Below are positions 1 to 11,034 of a stretch of DNA of 46,112 nucleotides, piece after piece. The stretch's first letter is position 1, and every line of letters begins with the position of its first letter. A program made the position numbers and the translations under genes. Below the pieces are notes generated by a model. That model had not been told where the DNA came from. It ran no database searches and was given only the letters and a program-made list of their open reading frames with translations. Location of the stretch: assembly GCA_025458125.1 (NCBI GenBank), contig JALOTA010000020.1, positions 1-46,112 of the forward strand, read 5' to 3'. The DNA comes from Hyphomicrobium sp. Lineage in GTDB: Bacteria; Pseudomonadota; Alphaproteobacteria; Rhizobiales; Hyphomicrobiaceae.

Positions 1-866
1 CGCCCCTGCCGCCAATCGGCTTTCGCCTGTTCGATGCGTTCCTTCGAGGACGAGACGAAATTCCACCAGATGTGTCTCGGGCCATCCATCGGCTCGCCGC
101 CGACGATCATCAATCGCACTTGTGACGCCGCCAGAATGGAGATGCGGTCGCCGGGCCGGAAGACGAGCAGGCGTCCCGGTCCGAACATTTCGCCTGCGAT
201 GTCGATCTCGCCGGAGACGATGAACACGCCGCGCTCGTCATAGTGGGGATCGAGGGGAAGAACCGCGCCGGGTGCGAGGATCGCTTCCGCATAGACGCAC
301 GGGTGCGGAAACGCGGCCGGCGATGTCTCGCCGTACATCGATCCCATGATGAGGCGGACCCGCTTTCCTTCGCCCATGATGCGCGGCAGTTCGGCTTCGG
401 TGTGATGCGCGAACGCGGGCATGTTTTCTTCATGCGATTTCGGCAGCGCCGCCCAGGACTGGATGCCGAAGAGGCGCGGGCCCGTGGCTTTGACCTCGGG
501 CGCGGAGCGTTCGGAGTGGACGATGCCGCGTCCCGCCGTCATCAGGTTGAGCGCGCCGGGCCGGATCGCGAGTTCGGTGCCGAGGCTGTCGCGATGGACG
601 ATCTCGCCGTCGAACAGATAGGTGACGGTGGCGAGGCCGATGTGGGGATGCGGGCGCACGTCGATGCCCTGACCAATGAGAAACTCGGCCGGCCCCATCT
701 GATCGAAGAAAATGAACGGGCCGATCATCTGCTTGCCCGTGGCGGGGAGCGCGCGGCGCACCTGGAATCCGCCGAGATCGCGGGCGCGCGGAACGATCAC
801 CTGCTCGATCAGATCGCAGGCCGTGCGGTTGCCGGGTTCGGGGTCTGAGTCGGGGAGCCAGCTCAT
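1..866 (-). CDS. Pirin family protein (C-terminus beyond left edge)
   Basis: Pirins are bicupin iron proteins; bacterial members include quercetin dioxygenases and redox-linked regulators, so the substrate cannot be named. The reading frame opens at ATG 866-864 and stays open to base 1, giving about 288 residues with the stop outside the window. The N-terminal cupin shows HPHIGLATVTYL followed by GEIVHRDS and then GRGIVHSE; these supply the three His and one Glu that bind metal in the family. The second cupin region (AILAPGAVLPL, GVFIVSGEI) is also visible, and the protein ends at the edge with a GGEPMDGPRHIWWNFVSSS stretch typical of pirins. Cytoplasmic, no signal peptide. Plus-strand ORFs over this region are shadows. 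Family assignment is firm, activity unknown. Confidence 0.9.
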   Translation of the reverse strand, partial: MSWLPDSDPEPGNRTACDLIEQVIVPRARDLGGFQVRRALPATGKQMIGPFIFFDQMGPAEFLIGQGIDVRPHPHIGLATVTYLFDGEIVHRDSLGTELAIRPGALNLMTAGRGIVHSERSAPEVKATGPRLFGIQSWAALPKSHEENMPAFAHHTEAELPRIMGEGKRVRLIMGSMYGETSPAAFPHPCVYAEAILAPGAVLPLDPHYDERGVFIVSGEIDIAGEMFGPGRLLVFRPGDRISILAASQVRLMIVGGEPMDGPRHIWWNFVSSSKERIEQAKADWRQG

Positions 867-951
867 CGTCGATTCTCGCCAGAGGTGCAGGCGGCGAAGA
901 GTGGCACGCTTGCGCGACCGGTAAAAGGCGGAGCACGCCGGTTTGGCTTTG

Positions 952-1230
952 TCAGAGCACGAGGGCCGCGGCTGCGTAGACGACGGCGAGAGCAATGAAG
1001 ATCCACACGACAATCGCGGCTTCGGAGATGCCGAAGTAGGCGAGCGCGGCGACGATCAGCATGGCGGTCGCCGCGCCCCAGAACGTTGGGTTCTGGTGCT
1101 TCGGCCAGACGTTGTAGACCATCTTGCCGGCGATGATGGCGCCGAGTGCGATCAAGATCATCAATCCCAAGCGCTTCGGATCATCAAAAATCGCCAGCCA
1201 ATCCATCGCCATTCGTCCCGCTGATTGCAT
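952..1230 (-). CDS. Small hydrophobic membrane protein, unknown function
   Basis: About 92 residues, mostly two hydrophobic stretches: roughly residues 22-38 (LMILIALGAIIAGKMV) and 50-91, the latter long enough for two passes. A KHQNP loop lies between them. Three possible ATG starts are close together (1230, 1212 and 1206) and none has a strong Shine-Dalgarno; the 1206 start (MDWLAIFDD) would give about 84 residues. It sits between the pirin gene, same strand, and the divergent histidine-rich protein, so it may have its own promoter in 1231-1336. I do not recognise the family. The hydrophobic profile and the absence of a sensible frame on the other strand support it as real. Confidence 0.6.
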   Translation of the reverse strand: MQSAGRMAMDWLAIFDDPKRLGLMILIALGAIIAGKMVYNVWPKHQNPTFWGAATAMLIVAALAYFGISEAAIVVWIFIALAVVYAAAALVL

Positions 1231-1336
1231 CGTGAAGAAACCCTAGCATGAAAAAATCGGCAGGATTGCAGTTCGACGGGTGGTGAATGGCGGAGCGATG
1301 TCATGTATTCTGGACACTCACGAATGGAGACCGGAT

Positions 1337-1696
1337 ATGACAGACTGCAAGCTTCCGCATCACGCCAACCACACCCATCAGCATGGGCCGGGATGCGGTC
1401 ACACGGCGGTGAAGCATGGCGATCATGTGGACTATCTGCACGACGGACATTTGCATCACGTGCATGCCGGACACGTCGACGAGCATGCCATCGAGGTCTC
1501 AGCGAAGAATCCGGACGCGTGTACGCCTGGGCACAAATGCGGTGGCCATGACGCCGGGCATGTCCATGGACCGGGATGCGGTCATGAGGCCGTGCCGCAC
1601 GGCGATCATGTGGACTATCTCGTCAACGGCCACCTGCATCATCCGCATGGCGATCACTGCGACGATCACGGGCCGGTTGAGGTCGTGACGAAATAG
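1337..1696 (+). CDS. Tandem-repeat histidine-rich metal-binding protein
   Basis: ATG 1337 is chosen over the longer upstream frame because GGAGA lies a few bases before it and the protein then begins MTDCKLPHHANHTHQHG. About 119 residues. Two copies of one unit are visible: HGPGCGH, a short spacer, HGDHVDYL, GHLHH and a final His/Asp tail. They cover about residues 15-55 and 76-118 and are joined by a Cys-containing linker (ACTPGHKCGG). His, Cys and Asp make up a large part of the sequence. No signal peptide or membrane segment, so it is probably cytoplasmic. Single-unit relatives of this kind are common in bacteria as uncharacterised proteins. Zinc, nickel or cobalt buffering is an inference from composition only. 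Confidence 0.75.
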   Translation: MTDCKLPHHANHTHQHGPGCGHTAVKHGDHVDYLHDGHLHHVHAGHVDEHAIEVSAKNPDACTPGHKCGGHDAGHVHGPGCGHEAVPHGDHVDYLVNGHLHHPHGDHCDDHGPVEVVTK

Positions 1697-1707
1697 GGCG
1701 GGCCTCG

Positions 1708-1896
1708 ATGGCCGATTTTCTGCTGGGGTTGGCGGGCAGCACCGTGTTCGGGTGGCTGCCGGGCGTCGCGGCGGGATCGGCGGTGTCGTGTGTGTTCCAT
1801 GGCGGCACGGCGGATTGACAGCCGAAGCTGTTCGTGCCGCTGACGATCGTCATCGTACTTCTGGCATCGTATGCGCTGCCGCCGCACCGGAATTAA
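1708..1896 (+). pseudogene. Small membrane ORF interrupted by in-frame TGA
   Basis: ATG 1708 begins 11 bases after the stop of the histidine-rich gene. It encodes about 36 residues with a hydrophobic core (FLLGLAGSTVFGWLPGVAAG) and stops at TGA 1816-1818. The same frame continues as a second hydrophobic stretch (LFVPLTIVIVLLASYAL) and ends PPHRN at TAA 1894-1896. Read through, it would be a two-helix protein of about 62 residues. The TGA lies in the internal loop of a hairpin (8-bp outer stem gcggcacg 1802-1809 with cgtgccgc 1833-1840, inner stem cagc/gctg). It could be a nonsense-broken gene, a sequence error, or chance; recoding is possible but unsupported. Confidence 0.35.
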
Positions 1897-1910
1897 GGCC
1901 GGTGCGGCGG
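1879..1910. terminator. Perfect 12-bp inverted repeat between convergent genes
   Basis: ccgccgcaccgg (1879-1890) and ccggtgcggcgg (1899-1910) are exact reverse complements with an 8-base loop that contains the TAA of the small ORF. It lies between that ORF and the end of mcmA, where a terminator serving both directions is expected. Neither side has a U-tract, so it may act with Rho or only stabilise mRNA ends. Confidence 0.45.
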
Positions 1911-1929
1911 CAGGACAGGGCAGCGTCTG

Positions 1930-4092
<2,163 letters not shown>

Positions 4093-4199
4093 GTTGATCT
4101 CTGAAACGGTCTCTCGTCGTAGCGTTAGGTAGCATAAACACGACGCCGGAGGCGATGCGGCGAACATCGCGCCAAGCGGCGCAGGAAAGGGCCAGTGCG

Positions 4200-4955
4200 A
4201 TGTCCGTCGTTAGCATACGAGGCAGCTTTTTCAACACGTTGGCTGCCCTCGTGTTCGCCGTCGCCGGCTTGGGAGGCGCCGCACCAGGGCGTTCGGCCCC
4301 GACCGACAACCTGCCGCCGCGCGATACGGTATCGCCGGAGCCGGTGCTCAGCGTTGAGCCGCCCGTCGGGCACTGCGCCTATGATGAGGCGGACGCACGC
4401 CGGCCCGGACTGGAAACCGGCTTCGAACCGGGGCTGAGATCGGGCACCGAACTGCTGGCACTCTATGTCCCGTGCACGTCGCTTGAGGCTGCCCGGGCCG
4501 GGACGCTGGAATGGCTACCGGAGTGGATCGCCATTGAAAAGAACACCGTCACGTACCCAAGTGACGACGATCGCAGCCTGGGAACCCATGGAGCTGTCCG
4601 GCAGCTGTGTGAGGACGCCCAGTCGGCCCGATGGGGTCACCCGCGCAACGGGGGGAAAGATTTTGCCACCCTGGTGAAGGATGCCGGCGCTCGCCTCTCG
4701 TATGACTCGCCTGTGGTGTTTCTCGGCGTGGTCGGAGAAGAGGACCACGCCTGCTATATGGCGGCGACGCGGATCGTCTTTTCGCCATCGGGCAAGGCGC
4801 AGAAGTTCCTCGTCGTGACGGCGTTCATGCAGGCCGGAGATCGCTGGATTACGCAGTCGATCCGGCGCGAACTAGTGGAGACGCGCGCAGCCGCCGAGGC
4901 GCTGTTCGATGATGTCAAACGGCAGTCGAAAACGTTCGCCGAACGCAATCGCTGA
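4200..4955 (+). CDS. Secreted protein of unknown function between mcmA and mcmB
   Basis: About 251 residues from ATG 4200. The N-terminus ([27 protein letters not shown]) looks like a Sec signal peptide cleaved near residue 33, so the product should be periplasmic or extracellular. The mature part begins with a Pro/Glu-rich stretch and carries Cys in GHCAYDE, VPCTS, QLCEDA and DHACYMA, which could form two disulfides. The centre resembles a compact beta-rich domain ([25 protein letters not shown]). It is divergent from mcmA, 107 bases apart, and convergent with mcmB, 6 bases apart. I do not recognise a family. A later start is unlikely because the signal peptide would be lost. Confidence 0.75.
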   Translation: MSVVSIRGSFFNTLAALVFAVAGLGGAAPGRSAPTDNLPPRDTVSPEPVLSVEPPVGHCAYDEADARRPGLETGFEPGLRSGTELLALYVPCTSLEAARAGTLEWLPEWIAIEKNTVTYPSDDDRSLGTHGAVRQLCEDAQSARWGHPRNGGKDFATLVKDAGARLSYDSPVVFLGVVGEEDHACYMAATRIVFSPSGKAQKFLVVTAFMQAGDRWITQSIRRELVETRAAAEALFDDVKRQSKTFAERNR

Positions 4956-4961
4956 CCTGGT

Positions 4962-6863
4962 TCAGGCGAGCTTTTTCTGCAGATCGGTGAGCGTCGCCAC
5001 CGCATCTGCTCCGGCGGCGAGGAACTGATCGACGCCGGCTTGCCTCAGAGCCGCTTCCCGATCGCCCGGACGTCCGGCCATGAGCACCAGTTTTGCACCC
5101 GCCGATTTGAGCGCCTTCGCGGTGGCTTCGGCATGGCCGGCATAAATGGCGTCGGACGAGCAGATGCAGGCGGCGGTCAAGCCCGATGATTTGAAGGCGT
5201 CGGCCGCGGCTTGCGCGCCGGGATAACCGTCCGTCATGGCTGCTGCGATCCCGCCGGCTGCCAGATAGTTTTTTATCCAGGTGGAGCGGACGTTGTGGTC
5301 GATGACGTCACCGAGGCTCGCCAGGAAAACGGCATACGGGCGGCCGCTCCTGGTGCGGGTGTCCGCGGCGTCGCGCAACGCCTCGAAAGGTTCCGAGAGG
5401 CGGGCCTGCCTCAACGGCGCGACGGTCACGGCGGCGGTGGATTTCGCGGGCGGCACATGGGGCCAGGGTTTGGGAGCAATCCCGTCGTCGCCGAGCAGCG
5501 GAAAGGCGGAAACGCCGGTCAGTTCGACTTTCCCGGTGGCGACGGCCTTGGCCTTCGTTTCCGCGCTCTGGGCGATCGCGGCCTGAAGCGACCCCTTCGT
5601 CAGAGCGGCGGATATGCCGCCTTCTCTTTCGATGTTCTGGAACAGCGACCATGCCTTCTGCGCCAGATCTTCGGTCAGCTTCTCGACGTACCACGATCCG
5701 CCGGCAGGATCGACGACGCGCCCGAGGTTGCTTTCCTCCTGGCAGACGATCTGGATGTTGCGAGAGACGCGGCGGGCGAAGCTGTCGGTTTCGCCGAGCG
5801 GGAACGTGAACGGCAGGACGACGACGCTGTCGGCGCCGCCGAGGGCCCCTGTGGCACAGGCGATGGCCGTGCGGATGATGTTGGTCCACGGATCGCGTTT
5901 CGCCAGCATGCGCCACGACGTGACCGCCTCGAAGCGAACCGACTTTGCGGCCTCTCCCGCGCCTGAGGCGTCGGCAAGGCGCCAGACGAGGCGGCGCGCC
6001 GCGCGCAGTTTGGCGATGCCGAGAAACTGATCGGCGTCGACGGCCAGCGTCACTGTGATTTTCGGCAGTGCTTCCGCAGGGGAGATGCCGGCGGCCTCGG
6101 CGGCTCGAAGATAGGCAACGACGGTCGCCAGAATGCTGGCGAGTTCCTGTGCCTCTGTGGCGCCCGCGCAATGGTAGGCATGGCCGTCGGCGGAAAGGGC
6201 CGTGACGTTCGGCATGTCCCTGGTTGCACGGATCAAGGTCGCGGCCTGCGCCATCGCATTGGGCAGCGTCTGTGCAAGTTGACCGGTGACGGCCAGGGTT
6301 CCAATTGGATCGTAGCCGAAGCCGCCATGACGGTCGCGGGAAGCCAGACCGCGGGCGTCCCAAACGGCCATCAGAGCCGTGGCGGCAGCCGGCGTGTCTT
6401 CATGGGCTACCAACTTGACTGGGCACATCTCGAGGAGCACGCCGTCGAGTGCCCTGGTCAGCGCCGCCGGGTTTGCGGCCAAGCCGTTTCCGCCGCCGAT
6501 CTGAAGGGCGATCGACGTTGTCCCGCCGGCGAGGTCTTCCAGTATCGCCTCGTTGACGGCGCTGGGGTCGGTTCCGGAATGGTATTGGCGAATATCCCAG
6601 CCGAGCCCGCGTGGAGCCGCATTGGTTCCGCGGGTCAACGGTGCCGCTCCGGGCAGCGCTGCGCCGGCGAACGCGAGAGCGTCGGCCGGCGTGTAGATGG
6701 GCTCGATGCGCAAACCGTCAGCCGTTTTGCCGACCATTTTCTTCTCGAAATCCGAGCCCTTGATGGCTTTTTCCACGAGGGCTAGCCACGCATCCCGCGT
6801 CGCTTCGGCAAAGCCGGTGGCGAGGGGCATGAGGGGCGCATCGTTCGACGGGGTGACGGTCAT
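4962..6863 (-). CDS. mcmB: Methylmalonyl-CoA mutase, small subunit
   Basis: Non-catalytic partner of McmA in the alpha-beta mutase. ATG 6863 (MTVTPSNDAPLMPLATGFAEAT) gives about 633 residues, typical for this subunit; the frame further upstream is Pro/Arg-rich and unlikely. Barrel motifs of the family are present, for example TRGTNAAPRGLGWDIRQYH and EESNLGRVVDPAGGSWYVEKLT. In the C-terminal domain the cobalamin motif is degenerate: LGDVIDHNVRSTWI replaces Asp-x-His-x-x-Gly, as known for small subunits that do not bind B12. The gene ends 6 bases from the convergent secreted-protein gene rather than running into mcmA, an unusual break in a pair that is generally adjacent. Also called mutA. Confidence 0.95.
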   Translation of the reverse strand: MTVTPSNDAPLMPLATGFAEATRDAWLALVEKAIKGSDFEKKMVGKTADGLRIEPIYTPADALAFAGAALPGAAPLTRGTNAAPRGLGWDIRQYHSGTDPSAVNEAILEDLAGGTTSIALQIGGGNGLAANPAALTRALDGVLLEMCPVKLVAHEDTPAAATALMAVWDARGLASRDRHGGFGYDPIGTLAVTGQLAQTLPNAMAQAATLIRATRDMPNVTALSADGHAYHCAGATEAQELASILATVVAYLRAAEAAGISPAEALPKITVTLAVDADQFLGIAKLRAARRLVWRLADASGAGEAAKSVRFEAVTSWRMLAKRDPWTNIIRTAIACATGALGGADSVVVLPFTFPLGETDSFARRVSRNIQIVCQEESNLGRVVDPAGGSWYVEKLTEDLAQKAWSLFQNIEREGGISAALTKGSLQAAIAQSAETKAKAVATGKVELTGVSAFPLLGDDGIAPKPWPHVPPAKSTAAVTVAPLRQARLSEPFEALRDAADTRTRSGRPYAVFLASLGDVIDHNVRSTWIKNYLAAGGIAAAMTDGYPGAQAAADAFKSSGLTAACICSSDAIYAGHAEATAKALKSAGAKLVLMAGRPGDREAALRQAGVDQFLAAGADAVATLTDLQKKLA

Positions 6864-7161
6864 CGGTGGTGGTCCGTTGTTTCGGCTGGGTCCGGGCGGC
6901 GGGGCGCCGGTGGGATTCCGATTGGCGCTGTCTATAGGGGGCCGGCGCAACTCCTGCATTCAAAAAACGGAGGTGACGGGATCGGCGTGACGCCGCAGCG
7001 GCGCGGAACCGTCGCTCCTCGCCAGCCACAAGTGTGTCATGCAACCGGCGTTTGCAAAGGCAGTGTTTGCGTGCAAAGAGGATCGCAGCGGCACCCGGTT
7101 CGAGTCGGTCCATCGCCCCGGAGCCACGTGTTCGAGCCCTGGATCGCGGAGCATCTGACCC
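6864..7161. other. Intergenic region between mcmB and herA-like gene
   Basis: About 300 bases between divergent starts, so it should hold promoters for both. I see no convincing sigma-70 pair, no ORF with coding character and no RNA gene. Two ttcgagtc/ttcgagcc strings resemble T-arms, but no tRNA fold surrounds them. Confidence 0.4.
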
Positions 7162-8670
7162 ATGAGCGAGCAGGTTTTGCATGACGGCAAGATCTTCGTC
7201 GGCAAGAGCATCAAGCCTGAATACCTGGATCTGAGACTCGCCAACCGGCACGGTCTCATCACCGGCGCCACGGGCACGGGCAAGACGGTGACGCTGCAGG
7301 TTCTGGCGGAGGGGTTTTCCTCGGCCGGCGTGCCTGTCTTCGCCGCCGACATCAAGGGCGATCTCTCCGGGATCGCGGCTGTGGGCGAGGCCAAGGACTT
7401 TCTCTTGAAGCGGGCCGGCGAAACCGGCCTAGCCGACATCTATCGCAACCGGGCGTATCCTTCGATCTTCTGGGACGTGTTCGGGGAGCAGGGGCATCCG
7501 ATCCGCGCCACCGTGCAGGATATGGGCCCGCTGCTGCTTGCCCGCCTTCTGGAACTCAATGAAGTGCAGGAGGGCGTGCTCAACATCGCGTTCCGGGTGG
7601 CGGCGGACGAGAAGATGCCGCTCGTCGATCTGAAGGACCTGCGGGCGCTGATGAACGATATTGCCGCCCGTTCGAAGGAGATCGGCACCAAGTACGGCAA
7701 TGTGGCGGCGACGTCGATCGGATCGATCCAGCGGCGTTTCCTGGTTCTGGAAGAACAGGGGGCCAATCAGTTCTTCGGCGAACCGGCGCTCGACATCATG
7801 GACTTCATTCGCCTCGCACCCGACGGCCGCGGTGTAATCAACCTGCTTGCCGCCGACCGGCTCATGGAGCGTCCACGCCTCTACGCGACGTTCCTGCTCT
7901 GGATGCTGTCGAAGCTCTGGATGACGCTGCCGGAAGTCGGCGACCAGCCCAAGCCCAAGCTCGTGTTTTTCTTCGACGAGGCGCACCTCTTGTTCAACGA
8001 AGCGCCCAAGGCGCTGCTTGAACGCATCGAGCAGGTGGCGCGACTGATCCGCTCCAAGGGCGTTGGCGTGTATTTCATTACGCAGAACCCGATGGATGTT
8101 CCGAACTCTGTTTCAGCGCAGCTCGGCAACCGCGTTCAGCATGCGCTGCGCGCGTTCACGCCGCAGGAGCAGAGGGCGGTGAAGGCGGCGGCGACGACGT
8201 TTCGCAAGAACCCCGATCTCGATACTGAAAAAGTCATCATGGAACTGAAGGTGGGCGAGGCCCTGGTGTCCATGCTGGAGAACAAGGGCGAGCCGTCGAT
8301 GGTGCAGCGGACCCTGATCCGCCCGCCGGAAGCGCGTCTCGGCCCGGTCTCCAAGGACGAGCGGCAGAGCGTCATCGAATACAGTCCCGTGTTCGGCAAA
8401 TACGAAGAAGCCGTGGACCGCGAGAGCGCGCACGAAATCCTGGCCAAGCGCACGGACGCGGCCGCGCAGCAGGCGAATGCCGGCGAGGGCGGCAGCTGGA
8501 CGGATGTCATTCTCGGGGGTGGGGCTGGATCATCCGGCAACCGTTCGCGGCGCGGATCGCAAGGCATGGGCGACATGATCGGGCGAGAGTTGCAACGCTC
8601 GCTGTCGCGCACGATCGCCACCACAATCAAGAACATCATCGTCGGTTCGATCAAAGGCGGACGGCGTTGA
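7162..8670 (+). CDS. HerA-like ATPase, DUF853/YjgR family
   Basis: P-loop ATPase of the HerA/FtsK superfamily, 502 residues, YjgR-like. Walker A is GATGTGKT at about residues 35-42, followed by [23 protein letters not shown], a hallmark of the DUF853 group. Walker B is [13 protein letters not shown] near residues 265-278, then [21 protein letters not shown] and an arginine-containing region [22 protein letters not shown]. The C-terminus is Gly/Ser/Arg-rich ([17 protein letters not shown]) and ends in a basic helix. Cytoplasmic. The physiological role of YjgR proteins is unclear; DNA or protein translocation is suggested by superfamily. No NurA-like nuclease is next to it, unlike true herA loci, so DNA repair is not indicated by context. 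Confidence 0.92.
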   Translation: MSEQVLHDGKIFVGKSIKPEYLDLRLANRHGLITGATGTGKTVTLQVLAEGFSSAGVPVFAADIKGDLSGIAAVGEAKDFLLKRAGETGLADIYRNRAYPSIFWDVFGEQGHPIRATVQDMGPLLLARLLELNEVQEGVLNIAFRVAADEKMPLVDLKDLRALMNDIAARSKEIGTKYGNVAATSIGSIQRRFLVLEEQGANQFFGEPALDIMDFIRLAPDGRGVINLLAADRLMERPRLYATFLLWMLSKLWMTLPEVGDQPKPKLVFFFDEAHLLFNEAPKALLERIEQVARLIRSKGVGVYFITQNPMDVPNSVSAQLGNRVQHALRAFTPQEQRAVKAAATTFRKNPDLDTEKVIMELKVGEALVSMLENKGEPSMVQRTLIRPPEARLGPVSKDERQSVIEYSPVFGKYEEAVDRESAHEILAKRTDAAAQQANAGEGGSWTDVILGGGAGSSGNRSRRGSQGMGDMIGRELQRSLSRTIATTIKNIIVGSIKGGRR

Positions 8671-8736
8671 GGATTTGAGGCCGGTTCAGGCCTGCGACTT
8701 GAAACTCCCGGACGGAGTCCGGCAGCGGTACAGGGG

Positions 8737-9072
8737 ATGCCCTTGAGACGATTGCGCTGTGTAACCGCCTGCGTCCTGTTCACATGGGCGACGCCGGGCG
8801 TGGCCGGTGATGAGGTCATGATCGCGCGAGGCAAGGCGCTCGTCGAAGAGAAGTGCGCGCGCTGCCACGCCATCGGCCGCGACGACAAGAGCCCGCACGA
8901 AAAGGCGCCGCCATTCCGGGAGGTGGTGGAAATCTATCCCTCGGAAGATCTGGCCGAGTCGCTGGCGGAGGGCATCGTTTCGGGGCACCCGGACATGCCC
9001 GTTTTCAAGCTCGATCCTCCTGATATCGAAGCGTTTCTCGGTTACCTGAACAGCCTGTCGGAAAACCCCTGA
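8737..9072 (+). CDS. Small periplasmic cytochrome c
   Basis: Class I c-type cytochrome of 111 residues. A signal peptide (RLRCVTACVLFTWATPGVAG) precedes a mature domain of about 88 residues. The haem-binding motif is CARCH near residues 41-45 and the sixth ligand is most likely the Met in GHPDMPVF, near residue 88. Exported to the periplasm for electron transfer; the partner cannot be named. It follows the HerA-like gene by 66 bases on the same strand but the two are functionally unlike, so co-transcription may be incidental. In a methylotroph it could serve methanol oxidation or a respiratory side chain, but no dehydrogenase genes are in the window. Start ATG 8737 has a weak purine-rich stretch ahead of it. 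Confidence 0.88.
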   Translation: MPLRRLRCVTACVLFTWATPGVAGDEVMIARGKALVEEKCARCHAIGRDDKSPHEKAPPFREVVEIYPSEDLAESLAEGIVSGHPDMPVFKLDPPDIEAFLGYLNSLSENP

Positions 9073-9167
9073 ACCTAAACGGCGGATGAACGCCGGTTTC
9101 AGCCGCAGTTCAGCGCCCATGCTTCAGTTTCCGCTCATCGCCAACGCGTGAGACGGAGACTTCCTTC

Positions 9168-9509
9168 ATGAAAATCCTTGTCGGTGCCATTGCTGCCGCA
9201 GCCGTAATGTCCGTTGCCATGGCGCCTGCGAAGGCCGCGAGCTTCAGCTGCATGGAACTTGAGGGCCGTCCCGCAGCCGAAGTCCGTGTCTGCAATAGCC
9301 GGTGGCTTGGGGCATTGGATGAGCGCATGGACAGCTGGTATCGGCGCGCGTTGGAACGGGCGCGTTACTTCGATCAGACCGTTACCGTGCGGACGGCCCA
9401 GCGGTCATGGATTGCGGAGCGGAATGCGTGCGGGTCGAACTTCTTCTGCATCCGGCGCGCCTATGTGGACCGGATCCGCGAGTTGAAGAACTACGTGGAG
9501 CATGTATAG
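9168..9509 (+). CDS. LprI-like (DUF1311) secreted protein
   Basis: 113 residues, with a clear signal peptide (MKILVGAIAAAAVMSVAMAPAKA). The mature part has four cysteines in the spacing of LprI/DUF1311 proteins: SCMELEG, EVRVCNSRWLGALDERM, then RSWIAERNACGS and FFCIRRAYVDRIREL. The Q-R-S-W-I-x-x-R-N-A-C segment is the family's most recognisable feature. LprI of Mycobacterium inhibits lysozyme; for proteobacterial members the function is generally unproven. The protein should be periplasmic with two disulfides. It is convergent with the patatin gene. Start ATG 9168 is preceded by a purine-rich stretch (ggagacttccttc). Confidence 0.75.
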   Translation: MKILVGAIAAAAVMSVAMAPAKAASFSCMELEGRPAAEVRVCNSRWLGALDERMDSWYRRALERARYFDQTVTVRTAQRSWIAERNACGSNFFCIRRAYVDRIRELKNYVEHV

Positions 9510-9537
9510 ACGGCGGGGCAGGGCGCCCGTGCCTGCT

Positions 9538-10932
9538 TTAGCGGGGCGTAGCCGTCTCGATGGCCGAGACCCGGTCCATCGCCACGGGTTCCACGGGTGC
9601 CTTCGGAGCAACGGGAGCTGTTTCCGGGCCCGCTGGAGCGGGCTCGGCCGGCTGAGCTGCCGGCGCGGGTTCGGCGGCCGGCGGAGCGGGCGGGGACTCG
9701 GGATTTGCCGGTGCCGCAGGCGTGGCGACTCGCGGCGCCTCATATACGTCCGAGGGCTTCTTGCGCCATTCCTTGGCCTTGCCCACCCGGATGCCTTCCT
9801 CGAACAGTGCGCGCTGGTAGCCGAGGTCGAACTTCTCCTTGTAGGCGTGGTTGAAGTCAGGCGGGATCGCGACACCGTTGTAGTCGGCGCCTGCATCCAT
9901 CGCCATGCGATAGATGCGGTAGTTGTCGCCCTTGTGCTGGTAGAGCATGAGCGTGTTGATGCTCTCTCCCGCGATCTGGAACGTCGACGGCTTCACGGCC
10001 CCGAATTGAGGCGTCATCTTGCCGTTGTGGACGAGATAGAGGTGGCGCTTCGGCGGCTTTGGATAAAGCACGTCGAAGGATTTGAAGGGCACGTCGATCG
10101 ACGAAACGTAAATCTGGCGCGTGACCCCGCCATCGACATGCATTTCGTCGTAGTACTTGCCGTCCGATGAGACCTTGATGTTGACGGGTGGGAACAGGCC
10201 CGGGATCGCAGCCGAAGCCAGGATCACGTCGCGAAAGAGCTGCACCGCGGCGGGATTATCATAATGCCGAGCGATGGCTCCCATGTTCCACACGACCGGC
10301 CGCTTGGCATCGAGGTTGGTGGTGCCGACAGTCAGCAGTCTGCCGCGTTCGTATTGTTTTGCGACCTTCTTCAGAAAATCGCGGTCGATGTACTGGGCAA
10401 TCAGTTTTTTCAGCGGGCCGGTATCAGCGAGCGACTCACCGCCGAGCAGTCCGGTCACGATCTGAGGCACCACTAGCTGATCGGTCTGGTATTGCGTCCA
10501 GATCTGTTTGAGTTCGTCGTCGTACTCCGGACCCAGGTAGGCGAACGGGGCGATGATGGACCCCGCAGAAACGCCCGTGACCTGTTCGAACTCAGGCCGG
10601 TCGCCGCGCGCGGTCCAGCCAGTGAGAACGCCCGCTCCGAAGGCACCGTCGGAGCCGCCGCCGGACAACGCCAGAATATCGATCTGCATCCGTCCGTCGA
10701 CGAGCGGGGCGCTGGCGCCCAATTGGGGAACGCCCTTGAGGTAGGTGCGGTACGCCTTCTTAACGTCCTTTGGCGGCTCATCGGCCCAGGTGCGCGCGCC
10801 AGGAATGTCGGGCAGCGTCGCCTGCTGGGCGACCTGGGCGTTCGGGGGCGGGTTGCGTTCGATCGCAGCCGCGCATCCGCCGGCGAGGACCGCCAGGGCT
10901 AAAACACCGGCTATGACAGTGCGTACCCCCAC
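9538..10932 (-). CDS. Patatin-like phospholipase, putative lipoprotein
   Basis: Serine acyl hydrolase with a Ser-Asp dyad. 464 residues. The N-terminus carries a lipoprotein-type signal ending LAVLAGGC, with Cys20 as the likely lipidated residue. The oxyanion loop is SGGGSDGAFGAG (about 90-101), the nucleophile elbow GVSAGS puts Ser at about 122, and the dyad Asp is in VDGGV near 267. After the catalytic domain come about 50 residues of Pro/Ala/Glu low complexity (from about 410), possibly a spacer or wall-associated tail. Anchoring to the outer membrane or inner leaflet is inferred. Substrate unknown. It is transcribed from the region 10933-11030 and convergent with the LprI-like gene. All catalytic residues are intact. 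Confidence 0.88.
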   Translation of the reverse strand: MGVRTVIAGVLALAVLAGGCAAAIERNPPPNAQVAQQATLPDIPGARTWADEPPKDVKKAYRTYLKGVPQLGASAPLVDGRMQIDILALSGGGSDGAFGAGVLTGWTARGDRPEFEQVTGVSAGSIIAPFAYLGPEYDDELKQIWTQYQTDQLVVPQIVTGLLGGESLADTGPLKKLIAQYIDRDFLKKVAKQYERGRLLTVGTTNLDAKRPVVWNMGAIARHYDNPAAVQLFRDVILASAAIPGLFPPVNIKVSSDGKYYDEMHVDGGVTRQIYVSSIDVPFKSFDVLYPKPPKRHLYLVHNGKMTPQFGAVKPSTFQIAGESINTLMLYQHKGDNYRIYRMAMDAGADYNGVAIPPDFNHAYKEKFDLGYQRALFEEGIRVGKAKEWRKKPSDVYEAPRVATPAAPANPESPPAPPAAEPAPAAQPAEPAPAGPETAPVAPKAPVEPVAMDRVSAIETATPR

Positions 10933-11034
10933 GAATCTCCCCGTCTTTCCCCCTACGCGGCGTGCTTAGCATTGGCTCCTAACACTGACAAATGCCACGA
11001 AGCGGGCATCAGTAGGGCGGACGGGACAGGATGC

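Noticed and set aside
243-848. Plus-strand ORF of 201 residues
   Set aside because: Shadow of the pirin gene; Arg/Asp-rich composition and no ribosome site.
1816-1840. Selenocysteine insertion at the TGA
   Set aside because: A hairpin follows, but there is no selenoprotein family match and no sel genes in the window; kept only as an open question.
6985-7160. tRNA-like ttcgagtc/ttcgagcc strings
   Set aside because: No acceptor stem, anticodon arm or paired T-stem can be drawn around them.
7162-8670. Calling this a conjugative coupling or HerA-NurA repair protein
   Set aside because: No NurA-like nuclease or transfer genes nearby; the sequence is YjgR/DUF853.
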